From: Streptomyces cyaneus
GTDB lineage: Bacteria; Actinomycetota; Actinomycetes; Streptomycetales; Streptomycetaceae
DNA length: 64,000 bases
Reading direction: 5' to 3'
NCBI RefSeq assembly: GCF_004028635.1
Contig: NZ_RQJW01000003.1
Location: 1,178,001-1,242,000 of the forward strand
The notes under the pieces: generated by a model
Databases searched by the model: none
What the model saw: the letters and a program-made list of their open reading frames with translations, nothing else
Told to the model about the DNA's origin: nothing
Translations under genes and position numbers: made by a program
In this document: in pieces, positions 43,901-51,396 of the stretch
How positions within the stretch are numbered: position 1 is the first letter of the stretch
Layout of the letters: every line of letters starts with the position of its first letter

Positions 43901-45944
43901 CACCGTCACCCTCGACGGCACGACCGGCACGATGGTCCTCTACGTCGACGGCATCCAGGCGGCCCGGGCGACCGGCGTCACCATCAAGCCGTCCGAGCTG
44001 TACGACGCGAACAAGAACTACAGCGGCTACATCGGCCGGTCCCTGTACGCGGCCGACCCGTACTTCGGCGGCGAGATCGACGACTTCCGCATCTACGACC
44101 GGGCCCTCACGGCAGCGGAGGTCATGGAGCTCAGCGGCAACACCGCGGGCATCGCCAAGGCCACGGACCCCGCGCTGAAGGTCGACGCCCTCGTCGACAA
44201 CGCCGGCAGCAGGATCACGCTGCCGATGAAGGAGGGCACCGATCTCACCGCGCTGGCACCGGAGTTCTCGCTCGCCCACGGAGCGGCGATCAGCCCCGCC
44301 TCCGGCAGCGTGCAGGACTTCAGCAAGCCGGTGACGTACGAGGTGACGGGCTCCGACGGCAAGAAGCGCACCTGGACGGTCTCGGCGATCGTCATGAAGA
44401 GCCCGGTGTTGCCAGGCCTGAACGCCGACCCGAACATCGTCCGCTTCGGCAACACCTACTACCTCTACCCGACGACCGACGGCTTCGAGGGCTGGAGCGG
44501 CACGCAGTTCAAGGCGTACTCCTCCACCGACCTGGTCCACTGGAAGGACCACGGCGTCATCCTCGACCTCGGTCCTGACGTCTCCTGGGCGGACAGCAGG
44601 GCGTGGGCGCCGACGATCGCCGAGAAGGACGGGAAGTACTACTTCTACTTCTGCGCCGACGCCAACATCGGTGTCGCCGTCTCCGACTCGCCGACCGGTC
44701 CCTTCAAGGACGCCCTCGGCCAACCGCTGCTCAAGGCGGGCCAGTTCAGCGGCCAGATGATCGACCCGGCGGTCTTCACGGACGACGACGGGCAGTCGTA
44801 CCTGTACTGGGGCAACGGCCGTGCGTACGTCGCTCCGCTGAACGCCGACATGACCTCCGTCGACACCTCGAAGATGAAGGACATCACGCCCAGCGGCTAC
44901 AACGAGGGCACCTTCGTCATCAAGCGCAAGGGCACCTACTACTTCATGTGGTCGGAGAACGACACCCGCGACGAGAACTACCGCGTCGCCTACGCCACCG
45001 GCCCCTCCCCCACCGGCCCGTGGACCAAGCGCGGTGTGATCCTGGAGAAGGACCTCTCCCTCGGCATCAAGGGCCCCGGCCACCACTCGGTGGTGTACGT
45101 CCCGAAGACCGACGAGTGGTACATCGCCTACCACCGGTTCGCCGTCCCGGGCGGTGACGGTACCCACCGCGAAACGACCGTCGACAAGCTGGAGTTCGAC
45201 TCCGACGGCCTGATCAAGAAGGTCGTCCCCACCCTGACCAGCATCGACCCGATCGTCAACAGGAAGCCGTCGATCGTCTCCGCCACCGGCCCGACGTCCC
45301 CCGCACCGGTCGGCGACCGCACCACCGTCGTGGCCGAGTTCCGTGACGCCGACGTCGGTGACTCCCACACCTGCCGGGTCGACTGGAAGGACGGCACCGA
45401 GCCGACGGCCGGCACGGTCGACGGCTCCACCTGCCGGGCCGAGCACACCTACACCAAGGCCGGAATCCACCGTCCGGTCATCACCGTCACCGACAACGAC
45501 GCCGGTTCGGACAGCACCACCTTGCCCGAGCTGATCGTCTACGACCGCTCGGCCGGCCCGGCCCTCGGCACCGGCGTGATCACCTCGCCGGCCGGCGCCT
45601 ACCCGGCGAAGCCGAACCTGACGGGCAATGCGGCGTTCTCCTTCGCCGCCGCCTACCCGAAGGGAGCCACCGTCCCCAGCGGAAAGGCGACCTTCGACTT
45701 CGGCGCGGCGAAGTTGAAGTTCCGCTCCACCGGCTCCGACTGGCTCGTGGTCACGGACACGCGGGCCGTGTACCAGGGCTCCGGCACCGTGAACGGCAGC
45801 AGTGGCTACGGCTTCCGGATCACCGCCACGGACGGCCCGGACACCTTCCGTATCAAGATCTGGAAGAAGTCCACCGGTGACGTCGTCTACGACAACGCCA
45901 CCGGCGCGAGGACCACGGGCGTAGTGACGGTGGGCGACAACTGA
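40956..45944 (+). CDS. Secreted double-GH43 arabinoxylan/arabinan-type hydrolase with LamG, Ig and PKD modules
   Basis: A 1662-residue extracellular protein. Signal peptide 1-38 (LTAASLLLGLAAPTVPAQA). LamG module about 50-255; two Ig-like repeats (WASDNPAVVSDSG, WSSARSDVISADG) to about 445; GH43 domain 1 about 448-735 with RDPFII, VIDSTV and AAEGP; a Big_4-type Ig module about 753-838; LamG 2 about 845-1058; a short DUF5018-like module; GH43 domain 2 about 1150-1428 with NADPNIV, MIDPAVF and NEGTF; PKD module about 1438-1530; unclassified C-terminal beta domain. GH43 enzymes release arabinose or xylose from plant polysaccharides. Both catalytic triads (Asp, Asp, Glu) look intact. The ATG at 40956 has AGGGA six bases upstream. 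A near-palindrome GTTCGAAAC (40835-40843) lies upstream and may be an operator. Confidence 0.92.
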   Translation: MPYIARVRGRARRLAGRLAGLTAASLLLGLAAPTVPAQAADTAGPAEITDGLALWYKLDATSGSTVTDASGNGRNGTVGGAADWSGTGQGLAFNGSDTYIKVPDDVMKGMDAITVSMDVRIDSAQSTPYFIYGFGNSSGSSGNGYLFTTGNSYRTSIATGNWSTEQTTRPADSHNLTRSVWKHITYAQTGGTGVLYEDGVEVGRNTSVTITPGAIGSGTTTANYIGKSVYPGDRLFKGRIRDFRVYDRALAGSEVEQLALPVATQGVADDKAALSLGDTSAVTADLDLPRTGTAGGSSISWASDNPAVVSDSGAVTRPAAGQPDAHATLTATLKKGTVTDTRTFDVTVLAAFDDETATRQAAESLTVHNLDDVRGNLTLPATGSYGTDVTWSSARSDVISADGVVHRPAHGDGATTVELTATVTKGEAKATRTFTAKVPELPAEAALKGYMFSYFTGEGTADGEQLYAALSKGNDPLKWRELNDGKPVLTSTLGEKGLRDPFIIRSPEGDKFYQIATDLRIYGNGDWDASQRTGSKSIMVWESTDLVHWTNQRLVKVSPDSAGNTWAPEAFYDAQRGEYVVFWASKLYDNEAHSGDTYNRMMYATTRDFYTFSEPKVWIDRGYSVIDSTVIAHDGTYFRLSKDERNNTSSTPNSKFIFEEKSDSLLNLSWDAVAEGIGKGAMSAAEGPLVFKSNTEDKWYAFLDEFGGRGYIPFETTDLASGTWTPSTGYDLPAKPRHGTVLPVTQAEYDRLLRAYQPDQLVESVEGVKVTTKTGQAPVLPATVIATYADGVKRPVAVTWEDVPESKYAQPGTFTVTGSLPDGAAIPVQAEVTVSQEGPDVPADLLLQYDFDETGGNIARDSSGHGYHGTYVRTPDFGTGIEGGSFRMSGGSSSSTTSPYVRIPNGVLKNADSVTVSTYAKWKGGDSFQWLFGLGPDSNKYLFATPSNGGSSLYSAITKASWSAESKLTAGSQLTPGEWRHVTVTLDGTTGTMVLYVDGIQAARATGVTIKPSELYDANKNYSGYIGRSLYAADPYFGGEIDDFRIYDRALTAAEVMELSGNTAGIAKATDPALKVDALVDNAGSRITLPMKEGTDLTALAPEFSLAHGAAISPASGSVQDFSKPVTYEVTGSDGKKRTWTVSAIVMKSPVLPGLNADPNIVRFGNTYYLYPTTDGFEGWSGTQFKAYSSTDLVHWKDHGVILDLGPDVSWADSRAWAPTIAEKDGKYYFYFCADANIGVAVSDSPTGPFKDALGQPLLKAGQFSGQMIDPAVFTDDDGQSYLYWGNGRAYVAPLNADMTSVDTSKMKDITPSGYNEGTFVIKRKGTYYFMWSENDTRDENYRVAYATGPSPTGPWTKRGVILEKDLSLGIKGPGHHSVVYVPKTDEWYIAYHRFAVPGGDGTHRETTVDKLEFDSDGLIKKVVPTLTSIDPIVNRKPSIVSATGPTSPAPVGDRTTVVAEFRDADVGDSHTCRVDWKDGTEPTAGTVDGSTCRAEHTYTKAGIHRPVITVTDNDAGSDSTTLPELIVYDRSAGPALGTGVITSPAGAYPAKPNLTGNAAFSFAAAYPKGATVPSGKATFDFGAAKLKFRSTGSDWLVVTDTRAVYQGSGTVNGSSGYGFRITATDGPDTFRIKIWKKSTGDVVYDNATGARTTGVVTVGDN

Positions 45945-45960
45945 CGCAGACCGCCTTACG

Positions 45961-46001
45961 TGCCCTGAGCCGGCGCCGCGACCTCGGCCTGGCTCAGGGC
46001 A
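45961..46001. terminator. Bidirectional terminator between convergent GH43 and LamG genes
   Basis: A perfect 11-bp inverted repeat, TGCCCTGAGCC (45961-45971) and GGCTCAGGGCA (45991-46001), separated by 19 bases. It sits 16 bp after the GH43 stop and 12 bp after the LamG gene stop. No T-run, as usual in Streptomyces. Confidence 0.75.
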
Positions 46002-46013
46002 CGCCCGTACAAC

Positions 46014-48164
46014 TCAGCAGAGGCAGGGGTCGGTGCCCCACCCCAGACCGCCGATGTCGCCGTCCCGCAGGGCCCCGGCATAGGCCTGCACCTCGTCGAC
46101 GTCACCGTGCAGGTACTCGCCCCAGCCGTCACCGGCCTTGGCCCGGCCGATCTGCAGGGCGCCGGAGCTGTGCCAACCGTTCGGGAGAGTGGCGGTGGCA
46201 TCGGCGTTGGTGTAGCCGTCGAGGTAGAGCTTGATCCGGTCGGTCGCGTCGTCGTAGACCACGGCAAGCCGGTGTCCCTGGCCCTCGCCACCGTCCGCGG
46301 CCTCGATCTGCGCGACGACGACTTCGGGCGCCCCGGCCTCGTCCCTCTGCGGCATCACCAGCTGCCAGGCGTGGACCGACGGGTCGTAGCGCACCTTGAA
46401 GGCGTCCGTGTGCTCACCGGCCTGGGACAGGACGGTCATCGCAGCGGCCGGTTCGGCGTCGGCGAGGCGGACGACCACGCCGACGGTGAAGCTGTCCGAG
46501 GTGTCCACGACGGCGCTCTCGGTTGCCGCGTACCCGGTCTCGCCGTCCAGCTGGAGGTGGCCGTCACCGACGAGGGGGTAGGGCACGAACGGGCAGTCCG
46601 GATCGAGCTCGGGGAGGCAGGAGCCGTCCGGGCCACGGTGGATCGAGGCGCCCGGGCCGAGCGTCAGAGGCGCCTTGCCGCTCTGCTCGGGGCTCACGCC
46701 GTCCGTGGCGGTCTCCAACGACCAGTGGCCGAGCAACATCGGCCTGCGGTACGCGTTTTCGGTGATCTCGGCCGGAGCGACCACCCGGTCGTACACGCGG
46801 ACGTCGCCGATCTCACCGTGCCAGCGGTCCCGGTAGCCGTCGCCGTTGCGGGAGCGGCCGATCTGGAAAGCGCCGGCGGTCTCGGCCGGCGTTGCCTCGG
46901 TCTTCGTGCCGACCTCGTGGCCGTTGACGTAGAGCTGCGCCCGACCGGTCTCCTTGTCGTACAGGCCCAGCAGGTGGGCCCACTCGCCGGTCTCCGGAGT
47001 ACCGCCCGTGATGCGGGCGCCGCCGACGGTGAACGACCACACCGGGCCCTCGTCCCGGGTGCGCATCCCCAGTTCGAAGGCGGCGGAGTCACCCGCGTCC
47101 TGGCCTGCCACGGCCATGTTCCGGTCCGTCTGCGCGGGCCGCGCCCAGGCGCTGACGGCGAAGGTCCTGCCGGTGTCGACGGCCGGGGCGGCCGGCGTGA
47201 GGAAGGCGTGGCTGCTGCCGTCGAGGCTCGCCACGGAGGGCAGCGCGGTCCCGCGCGGTGCGCTCGCGCCGAAGGTCACCCCGGAGCCGGCACCGGCTGC
47301 GGGTCCGGTCTCGGCCGCGGCGGCGGTGGAGCCGGCGGCGTCGGCGAGGGTCCAATGGGCGACGGGGGCGCGGCCCGACTTGACCAGGAACGCGTATGTC
47401 GTGGTCGTACTGCTGCGGCCCGAGCGGTCGATCGCGCGGACACTGAGTCGGTCCGGGCGGGTCTGCAGCGGCAGGTGGCGGATCGTGACGGGGCCGCCGA
47501 GTTCGGCGGGGCGGGCGGTCAGCTGCGGGCCGCCGAGGAAGCTGTAGACGTACTGCGCGACGTCGTCCGACGGGGAGTCCATGGTGAAGCTGCCGTAGAC
47601 CCCGACGCCGTCCTGCCACTGGTCCTCGGGGTAGTCCGGGGAGGTGACGACCGCCTTCTCGGGGCTGGCGTCGTCGTACACGAACTCGCAGTTGGAGCCG
47701 TCGCCCTCGGAGCTCCACGCGGAGGCCGCGGTGCCGTCCTTCGCGCGCACGTGCCAGGAAACGACCGTGTTCGCCGGGATGTCCTGCGGCATGCGCCAGA
47801 GCTGTCGGGTGCCGGACAGGGTCTCGGACGTGGTGTAGGTGCGGCGCTGCTCGGCCCCGTCGGCATCCGTCCACCAGGCCTCGAACTCGCCGCTGACCAG
47901 GTTGGCCTCGGCCGGCTGGTTGTCCTCCTCCGGGTCGTACAGCACGGCCCGCAGTGTCGGCGGCTCGCCGACGTACGCCTTCTGCTCCCCCGTGGCGCAC
48001 GCCTTGGTACCGGTCTGCAGATCCTGGACCAGCGGCTGACGCGGCGGCAGGTTGTCGGCGGCGTGGGCGACGCCGGGCGCGCTCAGGATCGCGGCGGTGA
48101 CAAGGCAACCCACCGCAAGGCGGCCGGGTCTGTGCCGGCTCGCGCTGTTTCTGGCACTGTTCAA
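46014..48164 (-). CDS. Secreted LamG-domain protein (two concanavalin-like modules)
   Basis: A 716-residue extracellular protein. Signal peptide about 1-36 (LAVGCLVTAAILSAPGVAHA). An N-terminal Ig/FN3-like region about 40-265 follows, then two LamG/concanavalin-like modules at about 268-465 (VAHWTLADAAG, RNGDGYRDRWHGEIGDVRVYDR) and 475-705 (LLGHWSLETATDG, KAGDGWGEYLHGDVDEVQAYAG). No catalytic domain is recognised, so it is a binding or surface protein. The TTG at 48164 has GGAGGAG about six bases upstream. Convergent with the GH43 gene, whose LamG modules are of the same general type; it may act on the same substrates. Confidence 0.85.
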   Translation of the reverse strand: MNSARNSASRHRPGRLAVGCLVTAAILSAPGVAHAADNLPPRQPLVQDLQTGTKACATGEQKAYVGEPPTLRAVLYDPEEDNQPAEANLVSGEFEAWWTDADGAEQRRTYTTSETLSGTRQLWRMPQDIPANTVVSWHVRAKDGTAASAWSSEGDGSNCEFVYDDASPEKAVVTSPDYPEDQWQDGVGVYGSFTMDSPSDDVAQYVYSFLGGPQLTARPAELGGPVTIRHLPLQTRPDRLSVRAIDRSGRSSTTTTYAFLVKSGRAPVAHWTLADAAGSTAAAAETGPAAGAGSGVTFGASAPRGTALPSVASLDGSSHAFLTPAAPAVDTGRTFAVSAWARPAQTDRNMAVAGQDAGDSAAFELGMRTRDEGPVWSFTVGGARITGGTPETGEWAHLLGLYDKETGRAQLYVNGHEVGTKTEATPAETAGAFQIGRSRNGDGYRDRWHGEIGDVRVYDRVVAPAEITENAYRRPMLLGHWSLETATDGVSPEQSGKAPLTLGPGASIHRGPDGSCLPELDPDCPFVPYPLVGDGHLQLDGETGYAATESAVVDTSDSFTVGVVVRLADAEPAAAMTVLSQAGEHTDAFKVRYDPSVHAWQLVMPQRDEAGAPEVVVAQIEAADGGEGQGHRLAVVYDDATDRIKLYLDGYTNADATATLPNGWHSSGALQIGRAKAGDGWGEYLHGDVDEVQAYAGALRDGDIGGLGWGTDPCLC

Positions 48165-48291
48165 AGTTTCTCCTCCCCTGGTGGGCCCGTGGATCACACG
48201 GGCCGCAGGAGGCTAACAGCGCCCACTGACATGACCAGAACGATTTTCCCTTCAAGTACTCAGGTCGACTCGTTCCAGTCCCTCCGGCACC

Positions 48292-48324
48292 CTGAAACCG
48301 CACTGAAACCGCGCCGAAGGCGGC
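48292..48324 (+). promoter_or_regulatory. 11-bp-period direct repeats (SARP/BTAD-box-like) upstream of the DrrAB-type exporter
   Basis: CTGAAACCGCA (48292-48302), CTGAAACCGCG (48303-48313) and a weaker third unit CCGAAGGCGGC (48314-48324) stand in tandem at 11-bp period. OmpR-like domains of SARP and AfsR-type regulators bind direct repeats at 11-bp spacing near the -35 region. Such a regulator is encoded 3 kb downstream. The last unit ends 19 bp before the exporter ATG, which would place transcription start at or near that codon. Confidence 0.5.
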
Positions 48325-48343
48325 CCCCCGCATGCTCCGGGGC

Positions 48344-49318
48344 ATGAACTCACCACGGCAGCACCCCGGTCAGGCACCCCCGGCCATCGAGGCCCTGGGG
48401 CTGCGCAAGGCGTACGGCGCGAAGGTCGTCCTCGACGGCATCGACCTGCGGGTGCCGCGCGGCACGATCTTCTCGCTGCTCGGCCCGAACGGCGCCGGCA
48501 AGACCACCACCGTCCAGATCCTCTCCACCCTGATCCGTGCCGACGCCGGCACCGCCCGTATCGCCGGGCACGACGTGGTGGCCGAACCTCAGTCCGTGCG
48601 CGCCGCGATCGGGGTCACCGGCCAGTTCTCCGCCGTCGACAACCTGATCACCGGCGAGGAGAACATGGCGCTGATGGCGGACCTGCACCACCTGGACCGG
48701 CGTGAGGGCAGGCGCGTCACCGCCGAGCTGCTCGAACGCTTCGACCTCGTGGACGCCGCGAAGAAGCCCGCCGCCACCTACTCCGGCGGCATGCGCCGGC
48801 GCCTCGACCTCGCGATGACGCTGGTCGGCTCCCCCGAGGTGATCTTCCTCGACGAGCCGACCACCGGTCTCGATCCGAGAGCACGGCACGCCGTGTGGCA
48901 GATCATCCGCGAACTCGTCGACGGCGGGGTCACGGTCTTCCTCACCACCCAGTACCTGGAGGAGGCCGACCAACTCGCCGACCGCATCGCGGTCCTGACC
49001 GACGGCCGGATCGTCGCCGAGGGCACCGCGGACGAGCTGAAGCGGCTCGTCCCCGGCGGCCATGTCCGGCTCCGCTTCCTCGACCCGGCCGAACTCGCCC
49101 GCGCCGCCGAGGTGTTGGGCGTGGGCCTGCGGGACGACGAGGCGCTGACCCTCCAGGTCCCGGGCGACGGCAGCGTCCACACCCTGCGCGCCCTGCTCGA
49201 CGCCCTCGACGGCGCCCGCGTCGCCGTGGACTCCCTGACCATGCACACCCCCGATCTCGACGACGTCTTCTTCGCGGTCACCGGCCGCCCCGAGCACGAG
49301 AAGGTGCGGACCCGATGA
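48344..49318 (+). CDS. DrrA-type ABC exporter ATP-binding protein
   Basis: A 324-residue ATPase of the daunorubicin-resistance (DrrA) family. Walker A GPNGAGKTTTVQIL, the family's Q-loop TGQFSAVDNLITGEENM, signature YSGGMRRRLDLAM, Walker B VIFLDEPTTGLDP, and a 90-residue C-terminal domain (LTMHTPDLDDVFFAVTG) typical of DrrA. It pairs with the permease encoded by the overlapping next gene to export hydrophobic compounds. ATG at 48344; no ribosome site precedes it or the ATG at 48332, and leaderless translation is suggested by the upstream repeats. Confidence 0.93.
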   Translation: MNSPRQHPGQAPPAIEALGLRKAYGAKVVLDGIDLRVPRGTIFSLLGPNGAGKTTTVQILSTLIRADAGTARIAGHDVVAEPQSVRAAIGVTGQFSAVDNLITGEENMALMADLHHLDRREGRRVTAELLERFDLVDAAKKPAATYSGGMRRRLDLAMTLVGSPEVIFLDEPTTGLDPRARHAVWQIIRELVDGGVTVFLTTQYLEEADQLADRIAVLTDGRIVAEGTADELKRLVPGGHVRLRFLDPAELARAAEVLGVGLRDDEALTLQVPGDGSVHTLRALLDALDGARVAVDSLTMHTPDLDDVFFAVTGRPEHEKVRTR

Positions 49319-50115
49319 CCACCGCCGCCCAGCCCACCACCCCGCACCTGGGCGACTCGCTCACCATGCTGCGGCGCAACCTCCTGCACGCCCGCCGCTA
49401 CCCCTCGATGACGCTCCAGGTCGCGCTCATCCCCGTCTTCCTGCTGCTTTTGTTCGTGTACGTCTTCGGCTCCGCGCTCGGCACCGGAATCGGCCAGGGC
49501 GGCGACCGCACCGCCTACCTCGCCTATCTCGTCCCCGGCATCCTGCTCATGACCGCGGGCGTCGGAGCGGTGCCGACCGCGGTCGCCGTGTGTACGGACA
49601 TGACCGAGGGCATCGTCGCCCGCTTCCGCACGATGGCGATCTCCCGGGCGTCGATCCTGGTCGGCCATGTCGTCGGCAGCGTCATCCAGACGGCGATCAC
49701 CCTGGTCCTGCTGATGGCCGTCGCCCTCGCCATCGGTTTCCGCCCCGACGCGAGCCCCGTGGAGTGGCTGGCGGCCTGCGGACTGCTCGTCCTCTTCGTC
49801 CTCGCGCTGACCTGGTTCTCGGTCGCCCTGGGACTGATCAGCAAGACGCCCGAGGGCGCCAGCAACGCCCCGCTGCCGATCTCGTTCCTGCTGCCCTTCG
49901 TCAGCAGCACCTTCGTACCGGTCGACTCGATGCCGTCCTGGATCCGCTGGTTCGCCGAGTACCAGCCGTTCACCACGGTCATCGAGACCGTGCGCGGGCT
50001 GCTGACCGGCACGGGGATCGGGCACAACGGCTGGATGGCGGTGGCATGGAGCGCGGGGATCGCGGCCCTCGGGTTCGTGTGGTCGCTGCGCCTCTTCGAC
50101 CGCGACGCCCACTGA
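49315..50115 (+). CDS. DrrB-type ABC-2 exporter permease
   Basis: A 266-residue permease with six hydrophobic helices (for example MTLQVALIPVFLLLLFVYVFG, YLVPGILLMTAGVGAVPTAVAV, TLVLLMAVALAIGF, LLVLFVLALTWFSVALGLI). It has the ABC-2 sequence FRTMAISRASILVGHVVGS and FVSSTFVPVDSMPSWIRWFAEYQPFT, the standard DrrB ending. It starts within the ATPase stop (ATGA). With DrrA it forms an exporter. The P450 gene follows 60 bp later on the same strand, across a region with repeats. Confidence 0.93.
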   Translation: MTTAAQPTTPHLGDSLTMLRRNLLHARRYPSMTLQVALIPVFLLLLFVYVFGSALGTGIGQGGDRTAYLAYLVPGILLMTAGVGAVPTAVAVCTDMTEGIVARFRTMAISRASILVGHVVGSVIQTAITLVLLMAVALAIGFRPDASPVEWLAACGLLVLFVLALTWFSVALGLISKTPEGASNAPLPISFLLPFVSSTFVPVDSMPSWIRWFAEYQPFTTVIETVRGLLTGTGIGHNGWMAVAWSAGIAALGFVWSLRLFDRDAH

Positions 50116-50122
50116 ACACCAC

Positions 50123-50161
50123 CACTGGACCACTGCATCGATGCATCACTGGACCACTGCA
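50123..50161. repeat. 15-bp direct repeats flanking a 12-bp palindrome, exporter-P450 gap
   Basis: CACTGGACCACTGCA occurs exactly at 50123-50137 and 50147-50161, centres 24 bp apart. A perfect palindrome TGCATCGATGCA (50134-50145) overlaps the first copy. The whole structure fills the 60-bp gap between the permease stop and the P450 start, and ends 14 bp before the P450 ATG. It could be an operator for the P450 or an RNA structure. Confidence 0.6.
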
Positions 50162-50175
50162 GAAGGGCAGTTGCC

Positions 50176-51396
50176 ATGACCGCCGTCCGCCTCACCCCCG
50201 AACTCGTCGAGAACCCCGTCGGCGCCTACGCCGACCTGCGCTCCCGCCCCGGCCTCGGCCACGTCCTCCTGCCGGGCCTCGACACCCCCGTACGGCTGGT
50301 CACCCGCCACGAGGACGTGCGGGCCGCGCTGAGCGAGCCGCGTCTGGTCCGGGACCGTTCGACGATCGCCGACTCCGCGATGCCGGATCCGCAGGCCGAG
50401 TTGCTGGCGCAGGGCCTCGACGGCATCCCGCCCGAGTACGCCCAGTACCTCTCCGGCCACCTGGCCCTCTTCGACGGAGACGAGCACACCCGCCGCCGCA
50501 ACCCCCTCACCCGCGCCTTCACCGCCCGCCGGGTGGCCGCACTGCGCCCCTTCGTCGAGAAGACGGCACAGGAGCTGATCGAGGCCCTCGCCGAGCGCGA
50601 ACAGGCCGATCTGCTGGGCGAGTTCGCCTACCCGCTGTGCACGGCCGTGATCTGCGCGCTGGTCGGCGTGGACGCGGCCGACCAGGACAGGGTGTGCGGG
50701 TGGATCCGGGACTTCGCGTACGGCGACGGCAGCCGCGTCCTCGAAGGGCTCGGCGGTGTCGTGGAGTACGCGAAGGACCTGGTCGCCCGGCGTCGTGACG
50801 CACCCTCCGACGACTTGGTGTCGGCACTGCTGGCGGACGGCGGCATGACCGACGACGAGATCGTCACCGTCTTCTTCCTGCTGATCAACACCGGTATCAC
50901 CCCGCCCGCCCTGTTCCTGGCCCACGCCGCCCTCGCCCTGCTGGACCACCCGGACCAGCTGGCACGGCTGCGCGCCGAGCCGGAGCTGCTCGGCCGCGCG
51001 GTCCCCGAACTGCTGCGGTACGTCACGCTGGTGCGCATGGGCGCGACGCTGTACGCCACCGAGGACTTCGTGTTCGCCGGCACACCGCTGGTGAAGGGCG
51101 AGGCGGTGACGGTGGCCCTGTTCTCCGCGGACCACGACCCGGCCGTGTACGACGCCCCCGAACGCCTCGATGTGACACGGGATTTCGGCCGGGGCGACGG
51201 TCACCTCGCCTTCGGACACGGCCCGCACTACTGCATCGGCGCCGCGCTCGGCCGACTGGTGACGGGCGTCGTCTTCGAGGAGCTTCTCCTCAACCGGCCC
51301 ACGGCACCGAAGTTGGCCGTGGACCGCGCCGCCCTCCGCTTCGGGCACTGGCCCGGCGACGGCTTCCACCTGCTGGGCCTGCCGGTCAGGCTGTGA
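50176..51396 (+). CDS. Cytochrome P450
   Basis: A 406-residue soluble bacterial P450. Haem-binding loop FGHGPHYCIGAALGR with the Cys ligand, ExxR motif in PELLRYVT, and LARRRDAPSDDLVSALL before the I-helix. The I-helix reads FFLLINTGITPPALF: the usual acid-alcohol pair (AGxET/S) is absent, with T-P in its place. That pair normally delivers protons for oxygen activation, so chemistry may be atypical. It lies downstream of a DrrAB-type exporter and convergent, with an 11-bp overlap, to a BTAD regulator. No redox partner or core biosynthetic gene is adjacent. Confidence 0.93.
   Translation: MTAVRLTPELVENPVGAYADLRSRPGLGHVLLPGLDTPVRLVTRHEDVRAALSEPRLVRDRSTIADSAMPDPQAELLAQGLDGIPPEYAQYLSGHLALFDGDEHTRRRNPLTRAFTARRVAALRPFVEKTAQELIEALAEREQADLLGEFAYPLCTAVICALVGVDAADQDRVCGWIRDFAYGDGSRVLEGLGGVVEYAKDLVARRRDAPSDDLVSALLADGGMTDDEIVTVFFLLINTGITPPALFLAHAALALLDHPDQLARLRAEPELLGRAVPELLRYVTLVRMGATLYATEDFVFAGTPLVKGEAVTVALFSADHDPAVYDAPERLDVTRDFGRGDGHLAFGHGPHYCIGAALGRLVTGVVFEELLLNRPTAPKLAVDRAALRFGHWPGDGFHLLGLPVRL

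Noticed and set aside
40065..45470. A 1801-codon open frame on the minus strand
   Set aside because: Antisense shadow of the double-GH43 gene, with repetitive Val/Gly/Asp/Arg composition and no recognisable fold.
46107..48347. A 746-codon open frame on the plus strand
   Set aside because: Antisense to the secreted LamG gene, which has a signal peptide, ribosome site and clear domains.
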